A DNA stretch of 64,000 bases from Euglena gracilis (taxonomy: Eukaryota; Euglenida; Euglenophyceae; Euglenales), in assembly GCA_039621445.1 (NCBI GenBank), contig CP154955.1:56390619-56454618 (forward strand). The letters are read 5' to 3'. The notes beneath the pieces are model-generated. The model saw only the letters and a program-made list of their open reading frames with translations, did not search any database and was not told the DNA's origin. The position numbers and the translations under genes were made by a program. Shown here piece after piece: positions 21,937-31,366 of the stretch. Numbering within the stretch: position 1 is the first letter of the stretch; the number at the start of each line of letters is the position of its first letter.

Positions 21937-22954
21937 TTGTCAGGGATTGATCCTGCCACCCGCAGAATTGAGGCCAAAGAATGTGAACGGCGTTGACAGG
22001 ATGCTGACACAAACACTGAAAATATCAACATGAAAATATTTCCGGAAAAAAATTCTGCAAAATGGGGATTTTCTGGTCACACCAACACGGACAAATTCCT
22101 GCTGCAGCATCCTCGTTCACAATCCTGCCACACAGTTTTTCAGCCCCGGACCCCCGACGAGTTTTTTTTATTTTCCTGGACGGTAATGAAAATTTTGGAA
22201 ATTTTCAGGGTATAAAAATGGACCGAAAATGGGCGAAATGAGTCGAAGAAGGGCTGGCCAGGGCAAATTGGGGGTCAAAGAATCAGTTGTTGTTTTTTTG
22301 CAAAATTGGCAGTTTTTTTTGGATATTTACGGGTCGCTGACTTCATACCTCGAAGATGTCTGCATTCTCCAAGGGTCATGTTCGTCTCTTTTTGTGAGGA
22401 AGCAATTCAGGGGAGGCTGTCTGCAGCTCCCGAAAGGGAGTCAAGGGGAAATGAACTCGGGCGTTTGTCACCTTGGGAGAGAGTTTTGTTACACTCAGTC
22501 TTTGGTGGCACAAATTGCCCAACTGTTTTGCAAACTTTTGGGTGGTTGGCTTGGACCCCTGCAAGGGGGTCTGGACCGACGCCTGGGAGGTCCCTTCCCA
22601 AAAAAAGCTCCAATTTTTCCTTCTGGTGCTTTTGTGCCGAAATGATTTGCCCTTTTTTGACAAATTTTTGCCTAAAAAGTGCCCAAAATGGCATTCTTGG
22701 CCAATTTTGGAGGGACAAAATTTTTCGATCCGGCGCTTCATGCTGGACCAAAAATCAGTCACCCAGACCACACCACTGTACAACCCCCCCCCCCCCACCT
22801 GCTGGACCAGAGAGGAGGTTCGACCCCCCCCCAACTGCTTACATCGAACCCTGTTTGGGCTGTACCAAAACCCTATGGGTGGTGATGAGAGTCGACCCCC
22901 CCACCCCCATCCTGGTGGGTGGTGGATGGGGGGTCTGACCCCCCCACCAGGTCA

Positions 22955-22978
22955 GGGTTAGGGTTAGGGTTAGGGTTA
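22955..22978 (+). repeat. Internal telomere-type repeat (GGGTTA)4
   Basis: Four perfect GGGTTA units, then TTAATTAGGG. The TTAGGG type is the telomere repeat of many protists and animals. Four units in an internal position suggest a healed break or chance, not a chromosome end. Confidence 0.8.
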
Positions 22979-25784
22979 ATTAGGGTCATGGCCTGGGCCA
23001 AGCGCCGGGGGGGGGGGATGCAAAAATTGGTTGGGCAGTTCGCACCGCATAAGTCAGTCAGAAACAGAAAGCAAAGGAAATCGGAAAGCTTTCGTGCGCA
23101 AATGAGCAAAGTTATGGCAAACGCAGGATTTCCGCAGGGTTCCCCCCACATCTCCCTCCCCGAACGTCTGACTGAAACGGATGAGCGCTTTGCTACTACG
23201 GGACTTTCACAGCCAGTCTGTGATTTCAACAAAGGTTCAAAGATTTGGGGGGGGGATTCAAAGCATCCAGACCAGGGCAAGGGATTCCCGAGGCAGGACA
23301 AGGGCCCGAGGCACAGGAGAATCAGTTCAACTGACTGACATGTCGCGGGCACGGGGATGTTCTGATTTTGTGGCTGGACTCTGCGGCCTTTATCCCTCCC
23401 TGCCCCCAATCTCTAGCTTCGTTCGAGCGGTGATACAGGCCCCTCCACAGTCACCGCACTGAAACCAAGGAGGGCCTGGAGCAGTTTTCAGTGGCATGTT
23501 GGAAATGCTCACCAAAATACCAATACTTGTTTGATTCAGTGGTGTTTTTTGAGGGTCTCAGTCCACATTTTTTCAAAATTGATTTTTTCATCCACCTCTT
23601 TTTAAAAGGCTGGTCACCTGTGCCGATGGGGGGGGGCAGCTCAGGTTTCTCTTTCAGGGTTCGCAGTACCCCCCCCCCGGGATTGCAGTTGGTCCAAAAT
23701 ACGGAATTCTGAGAGGACCCTCCCACCCAGAGGGGGGGGGGGTTGCAGCAAGCCAGCTGGTGGAATTTTTCCCCAGTGACCAGCGCAAAGCGTCAAATCA
23801 ATTTTTTGATGCCCAAAGCCTTTCAAAAAAATGCCCATTTTTGGCGGTTTTTTTTCGGGATTTCTTGGAACAAAATCAGCCAGAAAACAAATCATAAGCC
23901 CCCGTTTCCACCTCGATACACCTCCAGGAATGTTTTTTTTGTTTTAACCCCCAGTTTGTGGGGACCCCCTGGACCCGGGTCTAGCCAGTGTTTTTTTTCC
24001 CCCTAGTGGCAAGCAAAGTGGTGAGCCAGCTACTGGACCCCCTGGAGGTGTGATCCGATGCCCCTCCTTGCATTACCACCATTTAATGCCTGGCCTCATT
24101 ACACCAATGACAACAGATCACATTGTCCTCCCAGGTTGCCCCGAATATGGGGAGGTTGAAGCAGTAATGCGGGTATGCATTAAATGTGGTCAGCTGGCCT
24201 CTGCTTAAGGATTTGCAGTGGGGGGGGGGGTGCTGGACTGAATCTAGTCCAAAATCACCAGAGAATTTCCAGTTGACCCCCCCAAAGCCCATCTCAAAAC
24301 CGCCGCCAATTTTCAGCAAAATAAAACCCAAAAAGTCGAAGAAATAAATCCCCCTTGGATTTTCAGCAGCGGACCCAAAAAGAAGACCCGGGGTCTCATT
24401 TGGGGGGGGGGATTCCCCCAGTGACCGGTTGAAGCGCTGGGTTTTTTCTCTTGTCATGGGGACCCCCAGGATCCTCTCCCAGGGCGGGGGCTAGCTTTTC
24501 AGCCAGTGGACCGCCCGGGTCTTTGAGCAAAGGCCATTCCCGGAATCTTTTTTAAATTTGAATTTTGAAGTTCAAAAGACAGGATAAATGCTGAGCAAAA
24601 ACCAGCTGAAACCTTTTTTTCCCTTTCAAGTGGGCTTCCGGGAGATTTTCCCAGCATGTATCCAACCAGTGAAATTCCTCCTGTCTTCCCCAGTCCTGTT
24701 CAGTCAGTCATCCCCCAGTCTTCCCATCACAAATTATTTTTATGCTTTTAACAAGGAAATGAAAATAGCCGCTGTCCTCCAGGCATCGAACCAGTGAATC
24801 CCTTGTGGAGTCATGTGTGTGTGTGTGTGTGGCATGTCATATGCCACACTGTCATATATTCTGTGTGTATGCGACATTCAGAGATGTCTTCAAGATAGGA
24901 GTTATCTACTCATTTTCGTCTGGTATATATTTATATTTTGTATATATTTGTATTTTTTTTTTTATCCAGTTTGGGATCAAAATGATTCTTGATTCTTGAG
25001 TTCTTCCAGAGAGAATTTTCCAATTAACCTTTGTTTTGGATCAAGTGAAGCTGACAGAGATGTAGATTGCCAACCAGCCAGGAATCCCAGGCAAGGACGC
25101 AGCGCAGGCATTGGTATTGGAATTGGTATTGGTATTGCATATTCTGGGCTGCGGGTCCTGCTCCAGAGTGTTGGTCCCTGAATGCACCTGAAAGGAGTTG
25201 CCTGGCATTGGTAATCTGCGTCGTAATGCTCACCTTGGCAGGATGCTTTTGGCATTTCAGAGCACTCATGCCATTTAAAAGGTGTCCATGGAGAACAGTG
25301 GTGTCCAAAATTCATTTGGCTTGAAAAAGCTAAGAGAGGGAAAGGAGAGAGAAAGGGTGAATGGTTTACGGAGTTCAGCAAATATGGTTCACAATCGACC
25401 GATCAACCTCTCGGAGGGGCCAGTGATGTCACCTGGGTAGGGGCACGTGTCGTTTTTGACGTGGCATTGACAGGGTGTCCGAAACGGCTGAGATGCCAAT
25501 GCGCGTTCCAGGCATAAAGTTGCCACACTTTGGTGTAATTTATTCTCTTCCTCGCCCTCCCCTCCCCGCCTTCTCCCGCTCTCTTGCCTTCAGCTGACCT
25601 AACACTCTGCTGATGCATTTTGTTCCTTTTCTGACCCTCCGAACCATCATTTGACTTTGACCATTGCATTATGATTTTTAGACACGCTGTTTTGTTCTTA
25701 CCCTGGGATGGGATGGATGCCCAAGCTTCGCAGAAAAAAAACGCAGGCTGCACGAGGCTCACCCTCCCGAAACTCTGCTGCTGA

Positions 25785-26806
25785 ATGTCACGAAGAAACA
25801 ATTGTCACAAAGAAACATTTCGCAGCCAAGAATGTTCAAGAGTGTTTTATGTTTTAAACCTCCTTCCGCCCAATCCAAAGGAAACACCACGGGCTCCAAT
25901 CGGTTCCACTAGCGGGAAAGGTGTTCTTTCCGGCCCCCACACCCCACACAATCCGACCTTCCCAACCACAAACACGACCGCCGACCCAAGGACGACAGAA
26001 GCGTCAGGAGCAAAGGCCGGTGGGTCTCCTTTGATCAGCCCCAACCCCACCGGTCGGGGCGAAACGCCAGAACCGGCCTCAGAACCGAGGGGGGACGCCC
26101 CATGCGACAGGCTGGCCCACACCGGAGCGGGGTTTACGCTGGGCGGTGAACCGGGGGTGACGCCGCCAAGGATCCCGCCCCCGGGGAGCCCGGGCGGGCC
26201 TGAGAGTTGCCAGCCCACGGCCATGGAGACGGAGACGGACGCTCTCGAGGGGGTTGCAGCGCAGCCAAGCACCGCCTCCCAATCCCCCAGCGCCCCAACG
26301 GTCCCCACAGCCTCCCAAGGCCCCCCTCTCTCCAACCCGGACTCTGCCTCCCCAACCCCAGGCCTCCCCCCACCCACCCCTGAGGTCCTCCAGGAGCGGG
26401 TCGTCATCGTCGAGAGACAGGTCCCCGTTCCCGTGCGGGAGCCCGTCTTCGTGGATCGGGTCATCGAGCGGGTGGTCCCGGTCCCCGTGCAAGTCCCCGT
26501 GGAGGTACGGGTCCCCATGCCCGTCCCCGTCCCCGTGGAGGTTCGGGTACCCATCCCCATCTACCTCCCTCCCTCCGCGCCACAAGCCCCCTCCATCGTG
26601 CAGAATGTGCATCTCAACGCACTCACCATCGGCCCCTCCTCCTCCTCGTCTTCCTTGGCCCTCCTCCAAGGTCTCCCCATTCCCGCCACCGAGGCCCCCA
26701 ACCGCCCCCTCCTCACCGCTCCCCCGCCGCCACCCAGCGACACCACCGACGACGACACCTCTTCCCAAGGCCCCACGAAGAAGAGGAAGTTCACTTCATT
26801 GAGTGA
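25785..26806 (+). CDS. Truncated Penelope-like element copy 0: Val-Pro repeat and NLS tail
   Basis: From about 26068 the frame matches the region after the RT in the two complete copies downstream: a TPPRIPPP block, the Val-Pro repeat (VPVPVREPVFVDRVIERVVP and on), an Ala/Pro linker and the basic stretch GPTKKRKFTSLS. Before 26068 the frame is Pro/Thr-rich and does not match the other copies, so copy 0 is 5'-truncated or recombined there. At 26806 it is cut by the 12-kb methyltransferase retroelement; its continuation (EWPAEW domain) resumes at 38871. Identity to copies 1 and 2 is very high (for example ATE for AIE and PTPE for PTRE). The frame runs on to 26888 only by reading into the insertion. 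Confidence 0.75.
26803..26806. repeat. Target-site duplication GTGA (left)
   Basis: GTGA here and at 38867-38870 flank the insertion. In the uninterrupted copies (44405-44408, 49931-49934) the site occurs once in TTGA-GTGA-GTGG, which proves the insertion boundaries and a 4-bp duplication. Confidence 0.92.
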
Positions 26807-26855
26807 TGTTTCACACCCGTGCTGCCATGTCCCCCGGCAGCACTGGGGTGAAGCG
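26807..26855 (-). repeat. 3' terminal near-palindrome of the 12-kb element
   Basis: Starts TGTTTCACACCCGTGCTGCC, has a short C-rich loop, then GGCAGCACTGGGGTGAA. It matches the reverse complement of the other end over 46 bp with one mismatch. The last three bases (GCG) depart from the TG...CA pattern seen at the other end. Confidence 0.9.
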
Positions 26856-29833
26856 GAAACCCCCGCCCCGGGCCAGTTTCCGGCGTAGGATCGTTTTTTG
26901 GCTCCTCGAGCCGACTTGTGTCGGAAATTTTTTCCCATTCTGCACCCCCCTGTGGCCGAAACTGGGCCATCATTTCCAAGGAGAAACTTCCCAGTGGACC
27001 CTCCCCGACCCCTGAGGGGGGTGTCACTGGGATCTCCAAGGGGGGTGTCTTTGGGGTTTCAACCCCTCCCTGCTCAGTTGAACCAGTGAGAGCCAACACC
27101 CCCCCCTGGGTGTCATTTCTCACAGTTTCTGGGCCAAAAAGGGGGTTTTGGGGTGAAATTTGGCCAGTGGTTGCCTGAGTTGAAGAGTCCCACCCCCCTG
27201 CCCCTTTTCCCACAGATGAGGTGGGGGGAAGACAAACCTCACCTTCTTCAAATGATTGATTGTTTTGTTGATCTTCCATTTGCAATTGAAATTCCAAATT
27301 CAATACTTGATTGTAATTGGATGCAATTGCCACAACAAGTACAATGGTGCAACAGGTAAAGAGGAAAACCCTGTGAAAAGAAAATGATTTTGATGCCCTT
27401 GATGGGCAGTTAAATTTAGGATTGAGTGCGCTGATTCCTAAGCGCTCTCAAATCCCAAATCCTTGCCCATTGCATCAAAATCAACCAACCCAGGTCAAAA
27501 TCAAGGTTTCCCCCCTTGATTTTGATAAATTATGCTGAATTCCATCATTATTGAGCTTTGCAAACCCCTGCAAAAACTCCAGGAACTCAGGCGCCAATCT
27601 CTTAAAATTCTGTTCCAAGCGCTTGCAAGCGCTCTCACCAAATCCAACATTTTCCCTTAAAACCAAAGGAAAAATGCATAAAAAGCTTAAAATGTGCTAA
27701 ATAAACCCAAAATCACCATTTGGGAATACCTAGCATCACTCAATCTCTCTCCTTGCACAACCAAACCATGGGCGCCCTAGGAGAGGGAATTTTAATGGAA
27801 ATCTTTAGAAAGCCTTAAAATTAGAGCTAAACCGCCCTTAAAAAGGCCTTCTAAAAAGGAAAATCTCCGCCGCCCGGCGGTCGACCTCAAAAGGTCGTCA
27901 CTCCCCCCCTTGCGACGAAAGTCGGGGGTTTCACCCCCCCTCCTTCTCGCTTTCCTTGGGGTGGGAATGAAAGACACTTTGATTTTTTGCAACGCAATTG
28001 CGATATCATGGTTCGGCAATGTGCATAAGTGGCGTAACGGTATGGAGGAATCTATAATCCATAGATCCCATTCCACCACACCGAGCCCCCCCCCCCACGG
28101 TTCTCACCACCGTGAAAGGAAATGGGGGTTCAACACCACTCAAAAAAAAAATTCTTTTTGAATGGATAAGAATCACCCCCCCCACGATATTCCCAACCGT
28201 GAAGGGAATGGAGGGTCCATTATCACCAAAAATCCTTTCGGTGATGGATGAAAATCAGCCCCCCCCCCCCGAGGGGAAGGCCTTGGGGAAAACCTTGCCC
28301 CCCCCCCCCCGGCGAGAGGTGGGCTTGACTTGCCCCCCCCCGAGGGGAAAGACTTGGGGAGAAGATTGCCCCGCCCCGGCGAGAGGTGGGCTTGATTTGC
28401 CCCCCCCCCCGAGGGGAAAGACTTGGGGAAAAGATTGCCCCCCCCCGACGAGAGGTGGGCTTGACTTGCCCCCTCCCCCGAGGGGAAAGCCTTGGGCAAC
28501 CCCAAGGGAGGGCTAGCCTTGCCCCCCCCCCCCCCCGGGCACTCTTGGGGAGGATGGAAAAGGCAAATCACTTCATTTTTGGGAAATAATAACATAGCGT
28601 CCCCCCCCCGATCAAGCCGACCGGGGCCTCGGGCTCCACTTGCCCAAAGGTGGGGGGGTGGGTATGATAAAATAGCCAATCAAACCGATTGGAGAAAGGG
28701 ACCCCCCCCACGAGTATCACCAACCCGTGGGAAGGGAAAAGAGGGTGGGACCCAATCAAAGCCCACCGCCTTGAAACTTGGGTCACCCCCCCCCTTAAAA
28801 AAATCACAGATTCCTCTTTCGGGACAGGGAGGGTGCAAACAAAGATTGTGTGGTGTAGAGGTCAGAAGCACGAATAGAACGGCAAAATTACCATCTCCAC
28901 TCGTTCACTCCACATAATCCTCGTACACCGATATCAGAAAGCAACTCCTTGAAAAAGTTTGAACTCCGTCTTCAGTTCATCCAATTCAGAGTCCCAGACT
29001 TCAAATTGATAATCCGTCCTGAGTAGGTGAATGAAACGGATAGTGATGGTTGCCAGAGCCAAACGCCTCGTCGAAGTTCGGGGTGTTGGGCTTCGGCGTC
29101 TTCCTTGGGTGCCGGTTTGCCTCCCCTTAGTGTGGTGGCAAACCATGCACACCGTTATGGGGGGGTTCCTTCCCCCAATTGAAAATTTGGCAATATGGCT
29201 TAGCCCAACCAAACCGACAGGGCAATCTCAAAACCACATTGTCAATTACCCCCCCTCCAATACTTGGAGAAGGTTGTCAAGAGAACAAACCCACGGTTGT
29301 GCTTCCGGTGGTTTGTCCTCTTTAAGAAATTTTGGTGAAACTTCAAAACCGGAATCCACCCACAACAACATAAACAAAACGGGTGGCAATCATGCACTCT
29401 TTCAACGTTTTGCTTTTGTTGTTGTTGGCAACATCCCTTCCCGTTCCGGGGTGGGATCCTTTGATTGGAAAACACCCATCCGTATAAAAAATAAGATTCC
29501 CGGCTGGTTTCCCCCTAGCCACGAGAATCCTTCATTCCCCTTTGAAATCCTTTCACGGGAGTTCAATGGAAAATGGCAAAAAATCAACAGGGGCAATGAA
29601 ATATCCTCGATTGCCCACACCAGCCTCACCCAAACCAGGGTGTGGTGGTGAATGAAAACTTCAGGGGAGAAATGAAAAAATGAAACCAATGACGAGGAAA
29701 CTCCCGTCATTTTTCCCAGGGCTTAAGCCCTGTGATGGGGTCCACCTGCATCTGTGAAGGGGCATAGAGTGGGACCTCCCCCTCCCCAGGCAACCACTCC
29801 AGGCCCTTTTTCACCTCTCCTTTTCCCCCCTTT
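26856..29833 (-). other. 3' non-coding region of the 12-kb element
   Basis: About 3 kb after the integrase stop, with no conserved protein. It holds a tandem repeat (28241-28515), further C-run/CACGATATTCCCAACCGTG-type blocks (28090-28230, 28700-28800) and ORFs on both strands with no recognised domain. A G-rich stretch just inside the terminal repeat on the minus strand could serve as a polypurine tract. Confidence 0.55.
28241..28515. repeat. Tandem ~62-bp repeat, four units
   Basis: Units contain a C8-C14 run, GAGGGGAAAGACTTGGGG, AAGATTGCC, a second C-run and GGCGAGAGGTGGGCTTGA. C-run lengths differ between units, so this is a polymorphism- or error-prone tract inside the 3' region of the 12-kb element. 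Confidence 0.8.
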
Positions 29834-31366
29834 TCAGGTTGCCGTTGCCTTTAAATCCTTAGAGACATCTAACGGCAACCCTTTTCCCAAGCAATACGCT
29901 ATTACGTCGCTATTGTACTCCTGGAAAAAATGTTCCACCGGTTCCCAATTTGCCTCCTCAAACCCTTGCCACTTCGTTAAGAAAAACATTTTTCCCTTAA
30001 CGAACTTGTGGTTTAGGATTTTATCCACTAACCAGGAATCTGGGGCACCTTCCGCCTCAGGTACCGTCCGCCGGTGGAAAAATAGGGGGATAGGCTTATC
30101 AGATGTGGGATCCTCCACATACAGTTTCAAAGCCTTCCGATGGGCCTTCATAATATAGCCCGGTTTAACCTCAATTAGGTAGGAGTGAATTCCCTCCCTC
30201 GCGGTAACCTTGCAAGGGCCCAACCAACGGGAATCCAATTTTGTGCCACTATCGGGGGGTCTCAGGTACCACACCAGATTCCCCACCTCCAATGGCTCCC
30301 AACCGTCTAAACCACGGTTGGCCCGAGCACATTGTTTGGCATGCAAATTATTCATTTTGCCAGCCACTACCAAATCAATTTCTCTTTGCCGAGAGAAAAA
30401 TGATCTGGCATCTTCACAATCCCTTAACGGTTCATAAGGTAAACCACCCAATGAACGGTGTCGACCGAACAAGATTTGAAATGGGCTTAGGCCACTCTCC
30501 ACCGGCGTATCATGGATACGGTCTAGTGCTTGGGGGAGGGCTTCAACCCAATTCAACTTGTCCTCGACCTGAATTTTCTTAAGTCGTTCCATTATTTGTT
30601 GGCCAGCCCTCTCCGCCCTACCATTCGCCTGGTGATGGTAGGCCTGGGAGTAGGCTTGCCTAATTCCCATCAAGGCACACATTGTCTGCCACCAACCGGC
30701 GACAAAGTGTGAGCCTAGATCGGAAGTAATAATGGAAGGGACGCCAAAAGGTCTCCAAGCATGCAACAGCATTTTCTTGGCTGCCTTGGCTCCCGTAAAT
30801 CCTTTTGCTAGGTGGGGGATCGCCACTATCCAACCGGAGTGACGATCCACACACACAAGCATGGAGTCGTAAGAATTCCCTTCCCACTCCACGAGAGGCA
30901 TGCTAAACATGTCAAGGGCCACCGAATACATTACGGCTGGGGGTATGGGTGTAGATTCCACTAAACCCTTAAGACTCGCCGGCCTTCGGCACGCTTGGCA
31001 AGTCCCACAAAGGCCCATGACTCCTTTAGCAAAATCTCGAGCGAGTGAGGAATCAGCCCAATCATACCTAAGGGACATGCATTCCCATAGCCTTGGGAAT
31101 CTCACATGCCCTTGGTATGAGTGGTGATCCCGAATGAGTTTTTCTTGGAGAGATTTGGGCACACAAAGCCTCTCCTCGAAAAACATTTTGTCACCAAAAA
31201 CCTTGATATTTTCAGGCCACGGCACCTTTGAATCCTGGGTAGCCTGAAAAATTGGTGACCAACGGGGACATTTTAAATATTCCTCCTTCCACGATAAATC
31301 CCACACAGAACCAGGGGGGATGGGTGAGGAATTGGTTGTAGAAGTGGCTTCCCCCCCCCTCACCAC
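29834..31366 (-). CDS. Integrase with chromodomain (3' part of pol of the 12-kb element)
   Basis: 510 codons as an open frame. An HHCC-type zinc-binding region is suggested by H81/H87 and C120/C123 (CGTC). The catalytic core has D152 in LDMF, D216 in SDLGSHF and E252 in GRAERAGQ, the DDE triad. The C-terminus (about 438-495) is a chromodomain with FLTKWQGFEEANWEP, as in Ty3/gypsy chromoviruses, where it binds chromatin marks and guides integration. There is no ATG start; the frame is entered from the upstream pol ORF across a C9 run at 31351-31359 (G9 on this strand), so the two were one polyprotein or are joined by frameshifting. Confidence 0.92.
   Translation of the reverse strand: MVRGGEATSTTNSSPIPPGSVWDLSWKEEYLKCPRWSPIFQATQDSKVPWPENIKVFGDKMFFEERLCVPKSLQEKLIRDHHSYQGHVRFPRLWECMSLRYDWADSSLARDFAKGVMGLCGTCQACRRPASLKGLVESTPIPPAVMYSVALDMFSMPLVEWEGNSYDSMLVCVDRHSGWIVAIPHLAKGFTGAKAAKKMLLHAWRPFGVPSIITSDLGSHFVAGWWQTMCALMGIRQAYSQAYHHQANGRAERAGQQIMERLKKIQVEDKLNWVEALPQALDRIHDTPVESGLSPFQILFGRHRSLGGLPYEPLRDCEDARSFFSRQREIDLVVAGKMNNLHAKQCARANRGLDGWEPLEVGNLVWYLRPPDSGTKLDSRWLGPCKVTAREGIHSYLIEVKPGYIMKAHRKALKLYVEDPTSDKPIPLFFHRRTVPEAEGAPDSWLVDKILNHKFVKGKMFFLTKWQGFEEANWEPVEHFFQEYNSDVIAYCLGKGLPLDVSKDLKATAT

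Larger units (their letters stand above)
20246..25784. other. Non-coding, repeat-rich DNA
   Basis: No gene recognised. It contains dispersed-repeat copies marked by CCCTATGGGT and GTCGACCC (21168-21235, 22868-22950), an (AAT)n tract, internal telomere-type units (22955-22978), a pair of ATTGGTATTGG-type repeats (25110-25135), a GT microsatellite near 24815 and a T-rich stretch near 24930-24965. A protein-like minus-strand fragment at 21790-21936 is listed separately. Another at about 20355-20520 (minus) reads LMLVSVQVRADIMGSLVSNL but is unrecognised. Confidence 0.5.

Noticed and set aside
22954-22985. Chromosome end
   Set aside because: Only four TTAGGG-type units, flanked on both sides by ordinary sequence.
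28241-28515. CRISPR array
   Set aside because: Four ~62-bp units with homopolymer-length differences are a simple tandem repeat; there are no unique spacers and no cas genes.
29031-29651. 206-codon plus-strand ORF in the 3' region of the 12-kb element
   Set aside because: Opposite to the element's transcription, no domain, and composition like the surrounding non-coding DNA.
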